Of a stretch of DNA of 64,000 nt, positions 1 to 7,834 are shown piece after piece (the stretch's first letter is position 1; each line of letters opens with the position of its first letter). The DNA comes from Caballeronia concitans (GTDB lineage Bacteria; Pseudomonadota; Gammaproteobacteria; Burkholderiales; Burkholderiaceae). Position numbers and translations under genes: made by a program. The stretch covers positions 1,116,001 through 1,180,000 of the forward strand of contig NZ_FCNV02000001.1 in NCBI RefSeq assembly GCF_001544615.1. The letters are read 5' to 3'. Below the pieces are notes generated by a model. The model made no database searches. It was given only the letters and a program-made list of their open reading frames with translations, and was not told where the DNA came from.

Positions 1-911
1 TGCACCATCATCACGATGGCGTTCGTCTCGGCTTCGAGGCGCGCGAGCCGCAAGGCGAAGCTCGTGCGCTCGAAGAGCGGCCGCTCGCCGTCGCGCGCGC
101 GCACGGCCAATGACCGCAGCTGCTTCAGATAGCGCCTGAGCACCGGCAGGTCGGCGGTCGATGCGTGCTCGTTGTTGAGCAGGAACTTGGTGATCGCCCA
201 GCCTTCGCCCTCGGCGCCCACGCGGTTCGATACCGGCACGCGCACGTTGTCGAAGAACGTCTCGTTCAGGTGATGACAGTCGTCGATGCTGCGAATCGGG
301 CGCACGGTGATGCCGGGCGTCTTCATGTCGACGAGAAGGAAGCTGATGCCGGCCTGCTTCTTCGCGTCCTGATCGGTGCGCACGAGCATGAAGATCCAGT
401 CGGCCCGATGCGCGTAGCTCGTCCAGATCTTCTGGCCGTTGACGACATAGTGGTCGCCTTCGTCGTCCGTGACCCGATCCGCGCGCGTGCGCAGCGATGC
501 GAGGTCGGAGCCCGAGCCCGGCTCGGAGAAGCCCTGGCACCATTGACGCTCGCCGCTCAGGAGCAACGGAAGATGCGCGGCTTTCTGCGCCGGCGTGCCG
601 AACGCGTTGAGCACGGGACCGAGGAGCTTTTGTGCACCGCCGTCCTGAGTCGGCGCGCCGGCCGCGATGCACTCTTCGTCGAAAACGAGACGCTCCTGAA
701 CGCTCCAGCCGGGACCGCCATGCTCGGCGGGCCACGAAGGCGTGCCCCAACCCTGTTCGTTGAGGATGCGCTGCCAGCGCGTCACGTCCTCGCGCGCCGA
801 ACGCGTGCCGGTGCGCAGCGGGCGAACGAGGTCCGCGGGCAGGCGTTCGCGCAAGAAGGCGCGCACGGTCTGCCGGAAGGCCTCGAGGTTTCGATCAGGC
901 TGGAAATCCAT
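1..911 (-). CDS. Acyl-CoA dehydrogenase, 3' end outside the window
   Basis: FAD-dependent dehydrogenase that makes the alpha,beta double bond in an acyl-CoA and passes electrons to ETF. Only the N-terminal 303 residues are present; the ATG is at 911 and the frame stays open to the left edge. The flavin/substrate motif FSEPGSGSD lies at residues 128-136 and NGQKIWTS at 158-165, both typical of the family. The usual length is about 390 residues, so the C-terminal helical domain with the catalytic base is missing from view and the substrate cannot be guessed. It is the last visible gene of a leftward operon with an SDR, a thiolase and a ketosynthase-like fusion, 39 nt after the SDR. The gene does not look broken; it is only cut by the window. 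Confidence 0.9.
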   Translation of the reverse strand, partial: MDFQPDRNLEAFRQTVRAFLRERLPADLVRPLRTGTRSAREDVTRWQRILNEQGWGTPSWPAEHGGPGWSVQERLVFDEECIAAGAPTQDGGAQKLLGPVLNAFGTPAQKAAHLPLLLSGERQWCQGFSEPGSGSDLASLRTRADRVTDDEGDHYVVNGQKIWTSYAHRADWIFMLVRTDQDAKKQAGISFLLVDMKTPGITVRPIRSIDDCHHLNETFFDNVRVPVSNRVGAEGEGWAITKFLLNNEHASTADLPVLRRYLKQLRSLAVRARDGERPLFERTSFALRLARLEAETNAIVMMV

Positions 912-950
912 GTCTGCTGTTCCTTTGCTTGGGGCTTCGCGCGGCCTTGG

Positions 951-1862
951 TCAGACCGGGTCCCAGGCGAAGACGTCGCGCGAGAGTTCGAGCGGGAAGA
1001 ACGATTTCTCGAACATCGGAATGGCGCGCTCCACGCACGATTGCACCGTCCAGCCTTCCGCCGTGTGCGCGGTGCGGATGGGGCGGGGCTGCGAGAACAG
1101 ATAGATTTCGTTGTTGCGCACGCCGAAGATTTGACCGTTGACGTGCTTCGCCTGGTCGGTGAGCAGGGCGAGCGTGAACGGCGCGATCTTGCCCGACTCC
1201 ATCGTCATGTAGACCTTCATGCGCTCTTTCGCTTCGTCCGATTCGGTCGGCACGCTGCCGACCATGCGCGTGAACGCGAACGGGGCGATGCAGTTCGAGC
1301 GCACGTTGAAGCGCTGCATGTCGATGGCGATGGACTTCGACAGCCCCACGATGCCCATCTTCGCGGCGGCGTAGTTGGCCTGGCCGAAGTTGCCGATCAA
1401 TCCCGAGGTCGATGTCATGTGCACGAAGGCGCCGCTTTCCTGCGACTTGAAATGCGGCGCGGCCGAGCGCGACACGTTCCACGTGCCTTTCAGATGCACG
1501 CGCACGACGGCGTCGAATTCGTCTTCGGTCATGCGGTGAAACACCGTGTCGCGCAGATTGCCCGCGTTGTTGACCACGGCGTCGATGCGGCCGAAGGTAT
1601 CGAGCGCTTGCTGGACGATCTTCTGCGCCGACGGCCATTCGGCCACGCTGTCGGTATTGGCGACGGCTTCGCCGCCCGCCGCGCGGATTTCGTCGACGGT
1701 CTGCTGCGCGGGGCCGGCGCTGCCGCCCGAGCCGTCGATGTTCACGCCGATGTCGTTCACGACGACGCGCGCGCCCTGACGCGCGGCCTCGCACGCGATG
1801 CCCTTGCCGACACCGGCGCCCGCGCCGGTCACGATGACAACCTTTCCTTCGAGCAAGCCCAT
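951..1862 (-). CDS. Short-chain dehydrogenase/reductase, probably a 3-hydroxyacyl-CoA dehydrogenase
   Basis: 303 residues, slightly long for a classical SDR. The Rossmann motif TGAGAGVG is at residues 12-19, an acidic residue (D37) at the end of beta-2 suggests NAD rather than NADP, NNAG is at 98-101, and the catalytic set is S151, Y164 and K168 (YAAAK). A GGAGGAG ribosome site sits a few bases before the ATG at 1862, which fixes the start. By position between a thiolase and an acyl-CoA dehydrogenase, oxidation of a 3-hydroxyacyl-CoA is the likely step, but this is inferred from context. The C-terminal extension of about 50 residues resembles the dehydrogenase part of multifunctional peroxisomal-type enzymes. 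It ends 39 nt before the acyl-CoA dehydrogenase. Confidence 0.88.
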   Translation of the reverse strand: MGLLEGKVVIVTGAGAGVGKGIACEAARQGARVVVNDIGVNIDGSGGSAGPAQQTVDEIRAAGGEAVANTDSVAEWPSAQKIVQQALDTFGRIDAVVNNAGNLRDTVFHRMTEDEFDAVVRVHLKGTWNVSRSAAPHFKSQESGAFVHMTSTSGLIGNFGQANYAAAKMGIVGLSKSIAIDMQRFNVRSNCIAPFAFTRMVGSVPTESDEAKERMKVYMTMESGKIAPFTLALLTDQAKHVNGQIFGVRNNEIYLFSQPRPIRTAHTAEGWTVQSCVERAIPMFEKSFFPLELSRDVFAWDPV

Positions 1863-1899
1863 TGTGTACTCCTCCTTGAGTCGGAATCCTGACGATCCG

Positions 1900-3102
1900 T
1901 TATGAGTGGTGCAGCCCCAGCACGCCGATGGCCGCGATGCCCTGATACGGGACGCCGCCCAGGTTGTGCGTGAGTCCGATGGCGGGCGACTTCAACTGGC
2001 GTTCGCCCGCGCGGTCCTGCAACTGGTTGTAGATTTCGTAGGCCATGCGCAGGCCCGACGCCGCGATGGGATGGCCGAAGCATTTCAGGCCGCCGTCGAT
2101 CTGGCAGGGCACGCCGCCGTCGCGGTCGTAGAAGCCGTCGAGCACGTCGTGCACGGCGCGTCCGGCTTCGGAGATGAAGAGGTCTTCCATCGTCACCAGT
2201 TCGGTGATGGAGAAGCAGTCGTGCACTTCGATCAGGTCGAGCTGTTCGCGCGGATTCGTGATGCCGGCCTCGGCATACGCGCGTTGCGCCGCGTTGCGCG
2301 TGTTGCGCACGTGGCTGCCGTCCCACACGTTCGTCGTCGATTCGATGCCCGAACTCACGCTCAACTGAATGGCCTTGATCGTCACCATGTCGCGGCGGCC
2401 GAGCGCGCGGGCGATTTCCGGCGTCGTGACGATAGCCGCCGCCGCGCCGTCGCTGACGCCGCAGCAATCGAAGAGGCCGAGCGGTTCAGCGATGATCGGC
2501 GCGCCGAGAATCTGCTCCATCGTCACGGCTTTGCGCAGATGCGCCTTCGGACTCAGCACGCCGTTCTGATGGCTCTTCCACGACACGCGGGCCAGCGCGC
2601 GCTTGAGTTCGTCCTTCGCGATGCCGTGCCGCGTGCGATAGCCGTCCGCCAGTTGCGCGAAGCCCGCCGGCGCGGAGCCGAGCGGCAGCCACAGGTCGTT
2701 CATGGTGCCCTTGTACGTGGGCGGCAGCCCGCCGTAGCCGGTGTCCTTGAGCTTCTCCGCGCCGATGGCGAGCGCGATGTCCACCGCGCCCGAAGCGACC
2801 GCGTACGCCGCGCCGCGCAGCGCCTCGGTGCCCGTCGCGCACATGTTCTCCATGCGGCTGAACGGAATGCCGTCCAGCCGCAGCGCGAGCGAAGCCGGAA
2901 TGGCCGAGTTGCCGACGTTCACCGCGTCGAGACACGAGCCGTACCACGCCGCGCCGATCTCGTTGCGGCCGATGCCCGCGTCCGCGAGCGCTTCGTCGAA
3001 TGCTTCCGCCAGCAGGTCGTGCGTCCCCGCGTCCCAGCGCTCGCCGAACCGCGTGCAGCCCATGCCGATGATGGCGACCTTGTCCTTGATACCGTTTGCC
3101 AT
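1900..3102 (-). CDS. Thiolase family acyltransferase (SCP-x/lipid-transfer type)
   Basis: 400 residues from an ATG at 3102; the longer open frame upstream is antisense noise within the next gene. The nucleophile is visible as C88 in ENMCATGTE, the second active-site block as EVHDCFSIT, and a third as CFGHPIAASG; the protein ends with the HNLGG region seen in SCP-x-like thiolases. It should cleave a 3-ketoacyl-CoA, or form one by Claisen condensation. It lies 14 nt downstream of a DUF35-containing ketosynthase-like protein. Thiolases of this subgroup are known to work as complexes with DUF35 proteins, so the two products probably bind each other. Catalytic residues look intact here, in contrast to the neighbour. 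Confidence 0.88.
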   Translation of the reverse strand: MANGIKDKVAIIGMGCTRFGERWDAGTHDLLAEAFDEALADAGIGRNEIGAAWYGSCLDAVNVGNSAIPASLALRLDGIPFSRMENMCATGTEALRGAAYAVASGAVDIALAIGAEKLKDTGYGGLPPTYKGTMNDLWLPLGSAPAGFAQLADGYRTRHGIAKDELKRALARVSWKSHQNGVLSPKAHLRKAVTMEQILGAPIIAEPLGLFDCCGVSDGAAAAIVTTPEIARALGRRDMVTIKAIQLSVSSGIESTTNVWDGSHVRNTRNAAQRAYAEAGITNPREQLDLIEVHDCFSITELVTMEDLFISEAGRAVHDVLDGFYDRDGGVPCQIDGGLKCFGHPIAASGLRMAYEIYNQLQDRAGERQLKSPAIGLTHNLGGVPYQGIAAIGVLGLHHS

Positions 3103-3116
3103 GATTGTCGGCTCCG

Positions 3117-4577
3117 TTATGCCGCGAGCGGCGTGGCTTTCCAGAAATAGCGCGGATAGTTGCGCGCCCGGTCGATGTCCTTGATGCGGAACACCATGCG
3201 CAGCGGCGTGCCGACATCGAGACCGGCGGCGCCGACATCGGTGACTTCCATGAGCACGCGCGCGCCGTTGTCGAATTGCACGAAGCCCACGTAAAGCGGC
3301 GGGGCGGGGTGGTAGGAGAGCCAGTCGGCCGTCATGGTCAGGACTTGCGCGCTGACGTCGTAGAGGGATGTCGGCTCGAACTGCGCGGCGGGCGCGTTGC
3401 AACTGGCGTTCACGCAATACGCGAGCTGCGGGAATTGCACCGTGCCGCAGCAGCCGCACTTGCCCGCGACGAAGCCGCCGAGCTGATGCGCGCTGCGGTA
3501 TTGCTCGGTGAACGCGGTCTTGACCTGCTTCTCGGCGCGCATGCCCCATTCGAGGTCGATGGCGTTGTCGTACGAGAGCATGCGCAGATAGTCGCCGTGC
3601 ACCTGCGCGTCCGCGATGGCTTGCCTCACGCCCCGGCGCGGTTTGAACGACGCGATGTTGTCCGTCGCCTTCAGCACGAGCACGTCGCAGCCCTGGCCGA
3701 AGCCCGCGACGACGATGAGATCGCCGGGTTTCGCGCGTTCGAGCGTGGCGGCGAGCATGAGACACGGATGCGCGGCGCCCGCGTGGCCGCATCGTTCGTC
3801 GAGATGGTCGGCGACGGCATCGGCTGCAATGCCGATGCGCTTCGCCACGGTCGCGCCCACGCCCTTGAGCGGCGCGGCGAAAACGAAATGGGCGATGGCG
3901 TCGGCCGGCACGCCCGCGTTGTCGAGCGCGGCCTTGACCGCGGCGGGGACGATCTTCGCGTAGCCTTCGTCGCGAATCCAGCGCTCTTCCCAGTAGTAGT
4001 CGTACTTGCCGTCGGCGGCGCGGAAATGATCGACGAAGAGCGCCGTTTCGCTCGCACTGCCGACGAGTTCCGCGATCACGCCTTCGCTGCCGAGCGTGAA
4101 CGCAGCGGCGCCCGCGCCGTAGGTGAGTTCCTGCGCGCTGGCGGGCTTCGCCGACGGATGATCGCTCGCGACGAACAGCACGTTCTCGCGCGCCGCGAGC
4201 AGGTGGTTCAGCAGGCCGCTGACGCCCGCGCGCTGCGATTGCCCGATTTCGAGCGTGCGCACGCTGGCCGGAAGCTCAAGCGCGCCGGCGACGATGCTCG
4301 CGCTTTGCAGATCGGCGAAGGCGGGGCGCGTGGTGGCGAGCGTCAGCGCGTCGATGCCGATGCGCTGACGCTGATCGAGCGCGTCGCGGGCCGCTTCGAC
4401 GGCCATCGTGACGCTGTCCTCGTCCCAGCTGCAGAAAGCGCGTTCGCCTTTGGGCGATGCGCCGGCCGCGCCGCTAATCCAGCGATGCGCGTCGGCGATC
4501 GCCGCGCGTTGCATGCGCAGGCGCGGCACATAGCCGCCGTAGCCGGTGATGCCATAGGGGATTGGCGTTCGGGTCAT
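3117..4577 (-). CDS. HMG-CoA synthase-like ketosynthase fused to a DUF35 (Zn ribbon + OB-fold) domain
   Basis: 486 residues. The first ~345 residues follow the thiolase-fold/HMG-CoA synthase pattern (GITGYGGYVPRLRM at 9-22, DEDSV at 52-56, ELTYGAGAAAF at 150-160). The last ~115 are a DUF35 unit with a zinc ribbon formed by C374, C377, C388 and C393, followed by an OB-fold. By eye alignment the nucleophilic cysteine of HMG-CoA synthases falls on Q115, the active-site histidine (FHxP) on A234 (FAAP), and the catalytic glutamate on the TTRPAF stretch near residue 85, so none of the three seems kept. The protein may be a scaffold or CoA-binding partner for the adjacent thiolase rather than a condensing enzyme. 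It is the first gene of the leftward operon. Fold assignment is firm; function is unknown. Confidence 0.82.
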   Translation of the reverse strand: MTRTPIPYGITGYGGYVPRLRMQRAAIADAHRWISGAAGASPKGERAFCSWDEDSVTMAVEAARDALDQRQRIGIDALTLATTRPAFADLQSASIVAGALELPASVRTLEIGQSQRAGVSGLLNHLLAARENVLFVASDHPSAKPASAQELTYGAGAAAFTLGSEGVIAELVGSASETALFVDHFRAADGKYDYYWEERWIRDEGYAKIVPAAVKAALDNAGVPADAIAHFVFAAPLKGVGATVAKRIGIAADAVADHLDERCGHAGAAHPCLMLAATLERAKPGDLIVVAGFGQGCDVLVLKATDNIASFKPRRGVRQAIADAQVHGDYLRMLSYDNAIDLEWGMRAEKQVKTAFTEQYRSAHQLGGFVAGKCGCCGTVQFPQLAYCVNASCNAPAAQFEPTSLYDVSAQVLTMTADWLSYHPAPPLYVGFVQFDNGARVLMEVTDVGAAGLDVGTPLRMVFRIKDIDRARNYPRYFWKATPLAA

Positions 4578-4924
4578 GCTTACCTCGCGGTCTCGTATGC
4601 GTGATGGGTCATGCTGCCGGGCGGATCAGGGCGGTCCGGGACGACACCCGTGTGATCGAATCATCGCTAGCGGCCCGCGCGCGGCCACTCCCCGACGCGG
4701 GGGGCGATGACGACGGGACTTAAATCACGGGCGGAAAAGGCGCATGACGTGCATGAGGCGCACGCGAAAAATCGAAGCGGAACTTAAGCGCGTGCTTCGT
4801 TTCGATGCCCCCTGAGTCGAGGGGGCGGCGCTTTCGAATCGCGGGCGCAATATGGGCGCAGACGATACTTTCCATTTCAGGGCGGCGCGTCCCGACGTGG
4901 AAAACACCAACGGAGACGATTCAG
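4578..4924. promoter_or_regulatory. Divergent intergenic region between two acyl-CoA gene sets
   Basis: 347 nt between the leftward operon and the rightward CoA ligase; both promoters must lie here. A 7-bp perfect hairpin (GCCCCCT, loop GAGTCG, AGGGGGC) starts near 4807. A second region, about 4769-4806, has an imperfect inverted repeat around CTTAAG flanked by GAAGC/GCTTC. No strong -35/-10 pair was found by eye, and no regulator gene is next to it. The ligase frame stays open upstream as far as 4805 but this part has no family similarity, so it is treated as non-coding. Confidence 0.4.
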
Positions 4925-6481
4925 ATGTACCTGACCCAATGCCTTCATCGCGCGCTTCAGCAATATCCGCAACGCACGGCGACCATCTTTCGCGGCCGCC
5001 GGCGCAGCTACGGCGAGTTGAGCGATCGCGTCGCGCGCCTCGCGGGTGCGCTGGTGGGCCTTGGCATGGCGCCGGGCGACCGGGTCGCCATGCTCGCGCC
5101 GAATTCGGACCGGTATGTCGAGTACATGATGGGCGTGTGGTGGGCGGGCGGCGTGCTCAATCCCATCAACGTGCGCTGGAGCGTGCCGGAAATCGTCTAT
5201 TCGCTCGATGACTGCGACACGCGCATCCTTTTCGTCGATGAAGCGTTCCAGCATCACGTCGATGCCATCCGCCGGCGCGCGAAGCATCCGCCCACGCTGA
5301 TCTACGTCGGCGACGGCGCGGCCCCGGACGGCATGCTGTCGTTCGAGACGCTGATCGGCACGACATCGCCCATCGACGATGCCTGGCGCGGCGGCGGCGA
5401 TCTCGCCTGCATCATGTACACCGGCGGCACCACGGGCTTTCCGAAAGGTGTGATGCAGACGCATCTGAACCTGTGGTCCGGTTGCGTGCCGCGTCTCGCC
5501 GAGATGCCGCAGCCGCCCAACAGCGTGGTAATGCACGTCGCGCCGCTGTTTCACATTGCCGGGCTGGGGCGGGTCGTCACGCAGTTCCTCGCGGGCGGCA
5601 CGCACGTGCTGGTGCCATCGTTCGACGCAACCGAATTGCTCGCGACCATCGAACGCGAAGGCGTGACCGAATCCGTGCTCGTGCCGACGATGATTCACGC
5701 GCTGCTCACGCATCCCGACATCTCCCGCTATAACCTGAAGAGCTTGCACAGGCTCTACTACGGCGCGTCGCCGAGCGCGGGGCAGATGGTCGAGCAGTTG
5801 CTCGCGCAGCTTCCGGGCATCGAGCTTTCGCACAGCTACGGGCTGACCGAGACGTGTCCTGTCGTGTGCAGCAATCCACCCGAGAATCACAGCGAGGCGG
5901 CCCGCCGCAGCGGATTGTCGCGGTCGGTGGGGCGCGGCGGGATCGGCGTGACCATTCGCATCATGGACGGCGAGGGACGCGAAGTGCCGCGCGGCACGGT
6001 CGGCGAGATCGTCGTGCGCGGACCCAATATCACGCCGGGCTACTGGAACAAGCCGGAGGAAACGGCGCGCGCCATGCGCAACGGCTGGTCCCGCACCGGC
6101 GACGGCGGCTACATGGACGAGCAGGGCTACGTGTTCATCGTCGATCGGATCAAGGACATGATCGTGAGCGGCGGCGAGAACGTCTACTCCGCGGAAATCG
6201 AGAACGTGATCGCGCGCCATCCGGCCGTGGCGATGTGCGCGGTGATCGGCGTGCCGCACGAGCATTGGGGCGAGGCGGTGCATGCCGTGGTCGTGCTCAA
6301 GCCCGGCGCGCAGTTGGACGAAGACGCGTTGCGCGAGCATTGCCGCGAGTTCGTCGCGGGCTACAAGTGTCCGAAGTCGGTGGAGTTTCGCACCGCGCTG
6401 CCGCTCTCGGGCGCCGGCAAGATTCTCAAGAAGGATCTGCGCGAACCGTATTGGAACGACACGCCGCGCGACGCGAAATAG
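4925..6481 (+). CDS. Acyl-CoA synthetase (AMP-forming)
   Basis: 518 residues; member of the ANL superfamily that activates a carboxylic acid to acyl-AMP and then acyl-CoA. The P-loop YTGGTTGFPKG lies at residues 165-175, the SYGLTE block follows in the second third, the GDGGY/DRIKD hinge near the end of the large domain, and the C-terminal catalytic lysine is K499 (GAGK). The ATG at 4925 is chosen because it has a GGAG site upstream and starts where family homology begins; upstream codons in the same frame look non-coding. It probably supplies the CoA thioester consumed by the divergent operon. The chain length of the acid cannot be read from the sequence. Confidence 0.9.
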   Translation: MYLTQCLHRALQQYPQRTATIFRGRRRSYGELSDRVARLAGALVGLGMAPGDRVAMLAPNSDRYVEYMMGVWWAGGVLNPINVRWSVPEIVYSLDDCDTRILFVDEAFQHHVDAIRRRAKHPPTLIYVGDGAAPDGMLSFETLIGTTSPIDDAWRGGGDLACIMYTGGTTGFPKGVMQTHLNLWSGCVPRLAEMPQPPNSVVMHVAPLFHIAGLGRVVTQFLAGGTHVLVPSFDATELLATIEREGVTESVLVPTMIHALLTHPDISRYNLKSLHRLYYGASPSAGQMVEQLLAQLPGIELSHSYGLTETCPVVCSNPPENHSEAARRSGLSRSVGRGGIGVTIRIMDGEGREVPRGTVGEIVVRGPNITPGYWNKPEETARAMRNGWSRTGDGGYMDEQGYVFIVDRIKDMIVSGGENVYSAEIENVIARHPAVAMCAVIGVPHEHWGEAVHAVVVLKPGAQLDEDALREHCREFVAGYKCPKSVEFRTALPLSGAGKILKKDLREPYWNDTPRDAK

Positions 6482-6541
6482 CAAGCCTCTTCGTTCTATG
6501 CCGCTCGCGATAGCCGCCGATCAACGCATGGCGATTTGCTC

Positions 6542-7378
6542 ATGGACACCTCGCTGATACCGTTGCGCGATTCGCAACTCGTCATCACGCGAGGCATCGC
6601 GGAATTCACGCATCAGCGCCCGGATATCCGGAACGCATTTTCCGAAGCGTTGCGGCTCGACTATGCCGACATGCTGGATATCGTGGAGAAGGATCGGGCA
6701 ATCCGCGTGTTGATCGTCACCGGATCGGGAGGCAGTTTTTGCGCGGGCGGCGACCTGAAGGCGCTCAAGGCGCTTCATGAACACGCTGATCCTTCCACCC
6801 GAAGCGCCGATGCAATGAGCCGCCGCGTACAGGACATGCACACATGGCTGCGAAGGCTGCGCCATCTCGACATTCCCGTGATCGCAGCGGTCGATGGTCC
6901 TGCCGCCGGAGCCGGCTTCTCGCTCGCTTTGGCGGCGGATTTCGTGCTGGCTTCGACGCGCGCGTTCTTCTGCATGTCGTTTGCGCGCATCGGCTTGATT
7001 CCCGACCTCGGCGCGTTATACGAATTGCCGCGCATGGTCGGCATGGCGCTGGCGAAAGAGCTGACGTTCACGGCACGCAGGCTGACGGTCGAAGAGGCAT
7101 TGCGACATCGCATCGTGCATTCGGTGCATGCGCCCGAATCGCTGCTCGACGAGACGCGGCGATTCGCCCGACGCCTGAGCGCCGGTCCGCGCGAAGCGAC
7201 CGCGCTCGCCAAACGCATGCTCAACACGTCCTTCGACGTGTCGTACGAAGCCGCGCTCGAAATGGAATGCCGCGCGCAAGGCCTCGCCGCCACGACGCCG
7301 TGGCACGCCGAGGCGGTGGCCGCGTTCCTTGCGGGCGAGCCCGCGCGCTTCGATTGGGAGCGCAGCGGCGGGGCGTGA
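6542..7378 (+). CDS. Crotonase-fold enoyl-CoA hydratase/isomerase
   Basis: 278 residues. Oxyanion-hole segments FCAGGDL (66-72) and GPAAGAGFSLAL (119-130) place it in the crotonase family. The two glutamates of classical hydratases do not seem to be present: their positions fall on S127 and R149. Instead IGLIPD puts D155 where PaaG-type isomerases carry their catalytic aspartate. An enoyl-CoA isomerase or atypical hydratase is therefore as likely as a plain hydratase. The ATG at 6542 is preferred over an in-frame TTG two codons earlier. It lies 60 nt after the CoA ligase and is probably cotranscribed with it. Confidence 0.85.
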   Translation: MDTSLIPLRDSQLVITRGIAEFTHQRPDIRNAFSEALRLDYADMLDIVEKDRAIRVLIVTGSGGSFCAGGDLKALKALHEHADPSTRSADAMSRRVQDMHTWLRRLRHLDIPVIAAVDGPAAGAGFSLALAADFVLASTRAFFCMSFARIGLIPDLGALYELPRMVGMALAKELTFTARRLTVEEALRHRIVHSVHAPESLLDETRRFARRLSAGPREATALAKRMLNTSFDVSYEAALEMECRAQGLAATTPWHAEAVAAFLAGEPARFDWERSGGA

Positions 7379-7535
7379 TTCTTTCGAGCGCCTGGATCGG
7401 CGGCGAAAGGTGCATTCCACCCACGTCGGGGGGTGAGGCGGGCCGCGCAAGGCGATACGTTAGCTACACGAATCAGCCATGCCGGGTGTTCCGCTGAAGG
7501 CATCGCGCTGAATGCAGACGTTATCGGAGTGAACG

Positions 7536-7772
7536 ATGCAAACCACCGGTAGATCGTTGCGTTTCCTTGTCGAAAAGTGGCTCGGCACGGGCCCGGAGCG
7601 GCACGCGCGGGTGACTGCGTTCGGTCATTGCCGTCGACGCGCGTGGCGTTACGTTCGCGTGGAGACGACGCATCCATCGGGCGTCCGCGAGATGTTGTTC
7701 TTCCGGCATGAAGACGGTTCATGGTGCGTCTTTCCCCCGGATATCAGACGGCCGGCGATGCGCGTCGCGTGA
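7536..7772 (+). CDS. Small conserved-looking hypothetical protein
   Basis: 78 residues, not recognised as any named family. It is basic, Arg/Trp/Phe-rich and has no membrane segment or signal peptide. The sequence reads like a small beta-rich domain (MLFFRHEDGSWCVFPPD near the end). A GGAGTG ribosome site lies a few bases before the ATG at 7536, and its codon choice resembles neighbouring genes, which favours a real gene over a chance frame. It stands alone between the crotonase gene and the ETF-QO gene, in the same direction as both. Confidence 0.55.
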   Translation: MQTTGRSLRFLVEKWLGTGPERHARVTAFGHCRRRAWRYVRVETTHPSGVREMLFFRHEDGSWCVFPPDIRRPAMRVA

Positions 7773-7834
7773 GTGCGGCGGCTTCCGACGCGGCTGTGTA
7801 AATCAAATATTGGCAGGCATGGAGGCTTGGCTTC

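Noticed and set aside
165-1892. Rightward open frame over the SDR and acyl-CoA dehydrogenase genes
   Set aside because: Both leftward genes have full motif sets; the opposite frame is a His/Arg-rich shadow.
3117-4577. Mevalonate pathway HMG-CoA synthase
   Set aside because: The catalytic residues appear to be lost and no other mevalonate gene is near; Burkholderia use the MEP pathway.
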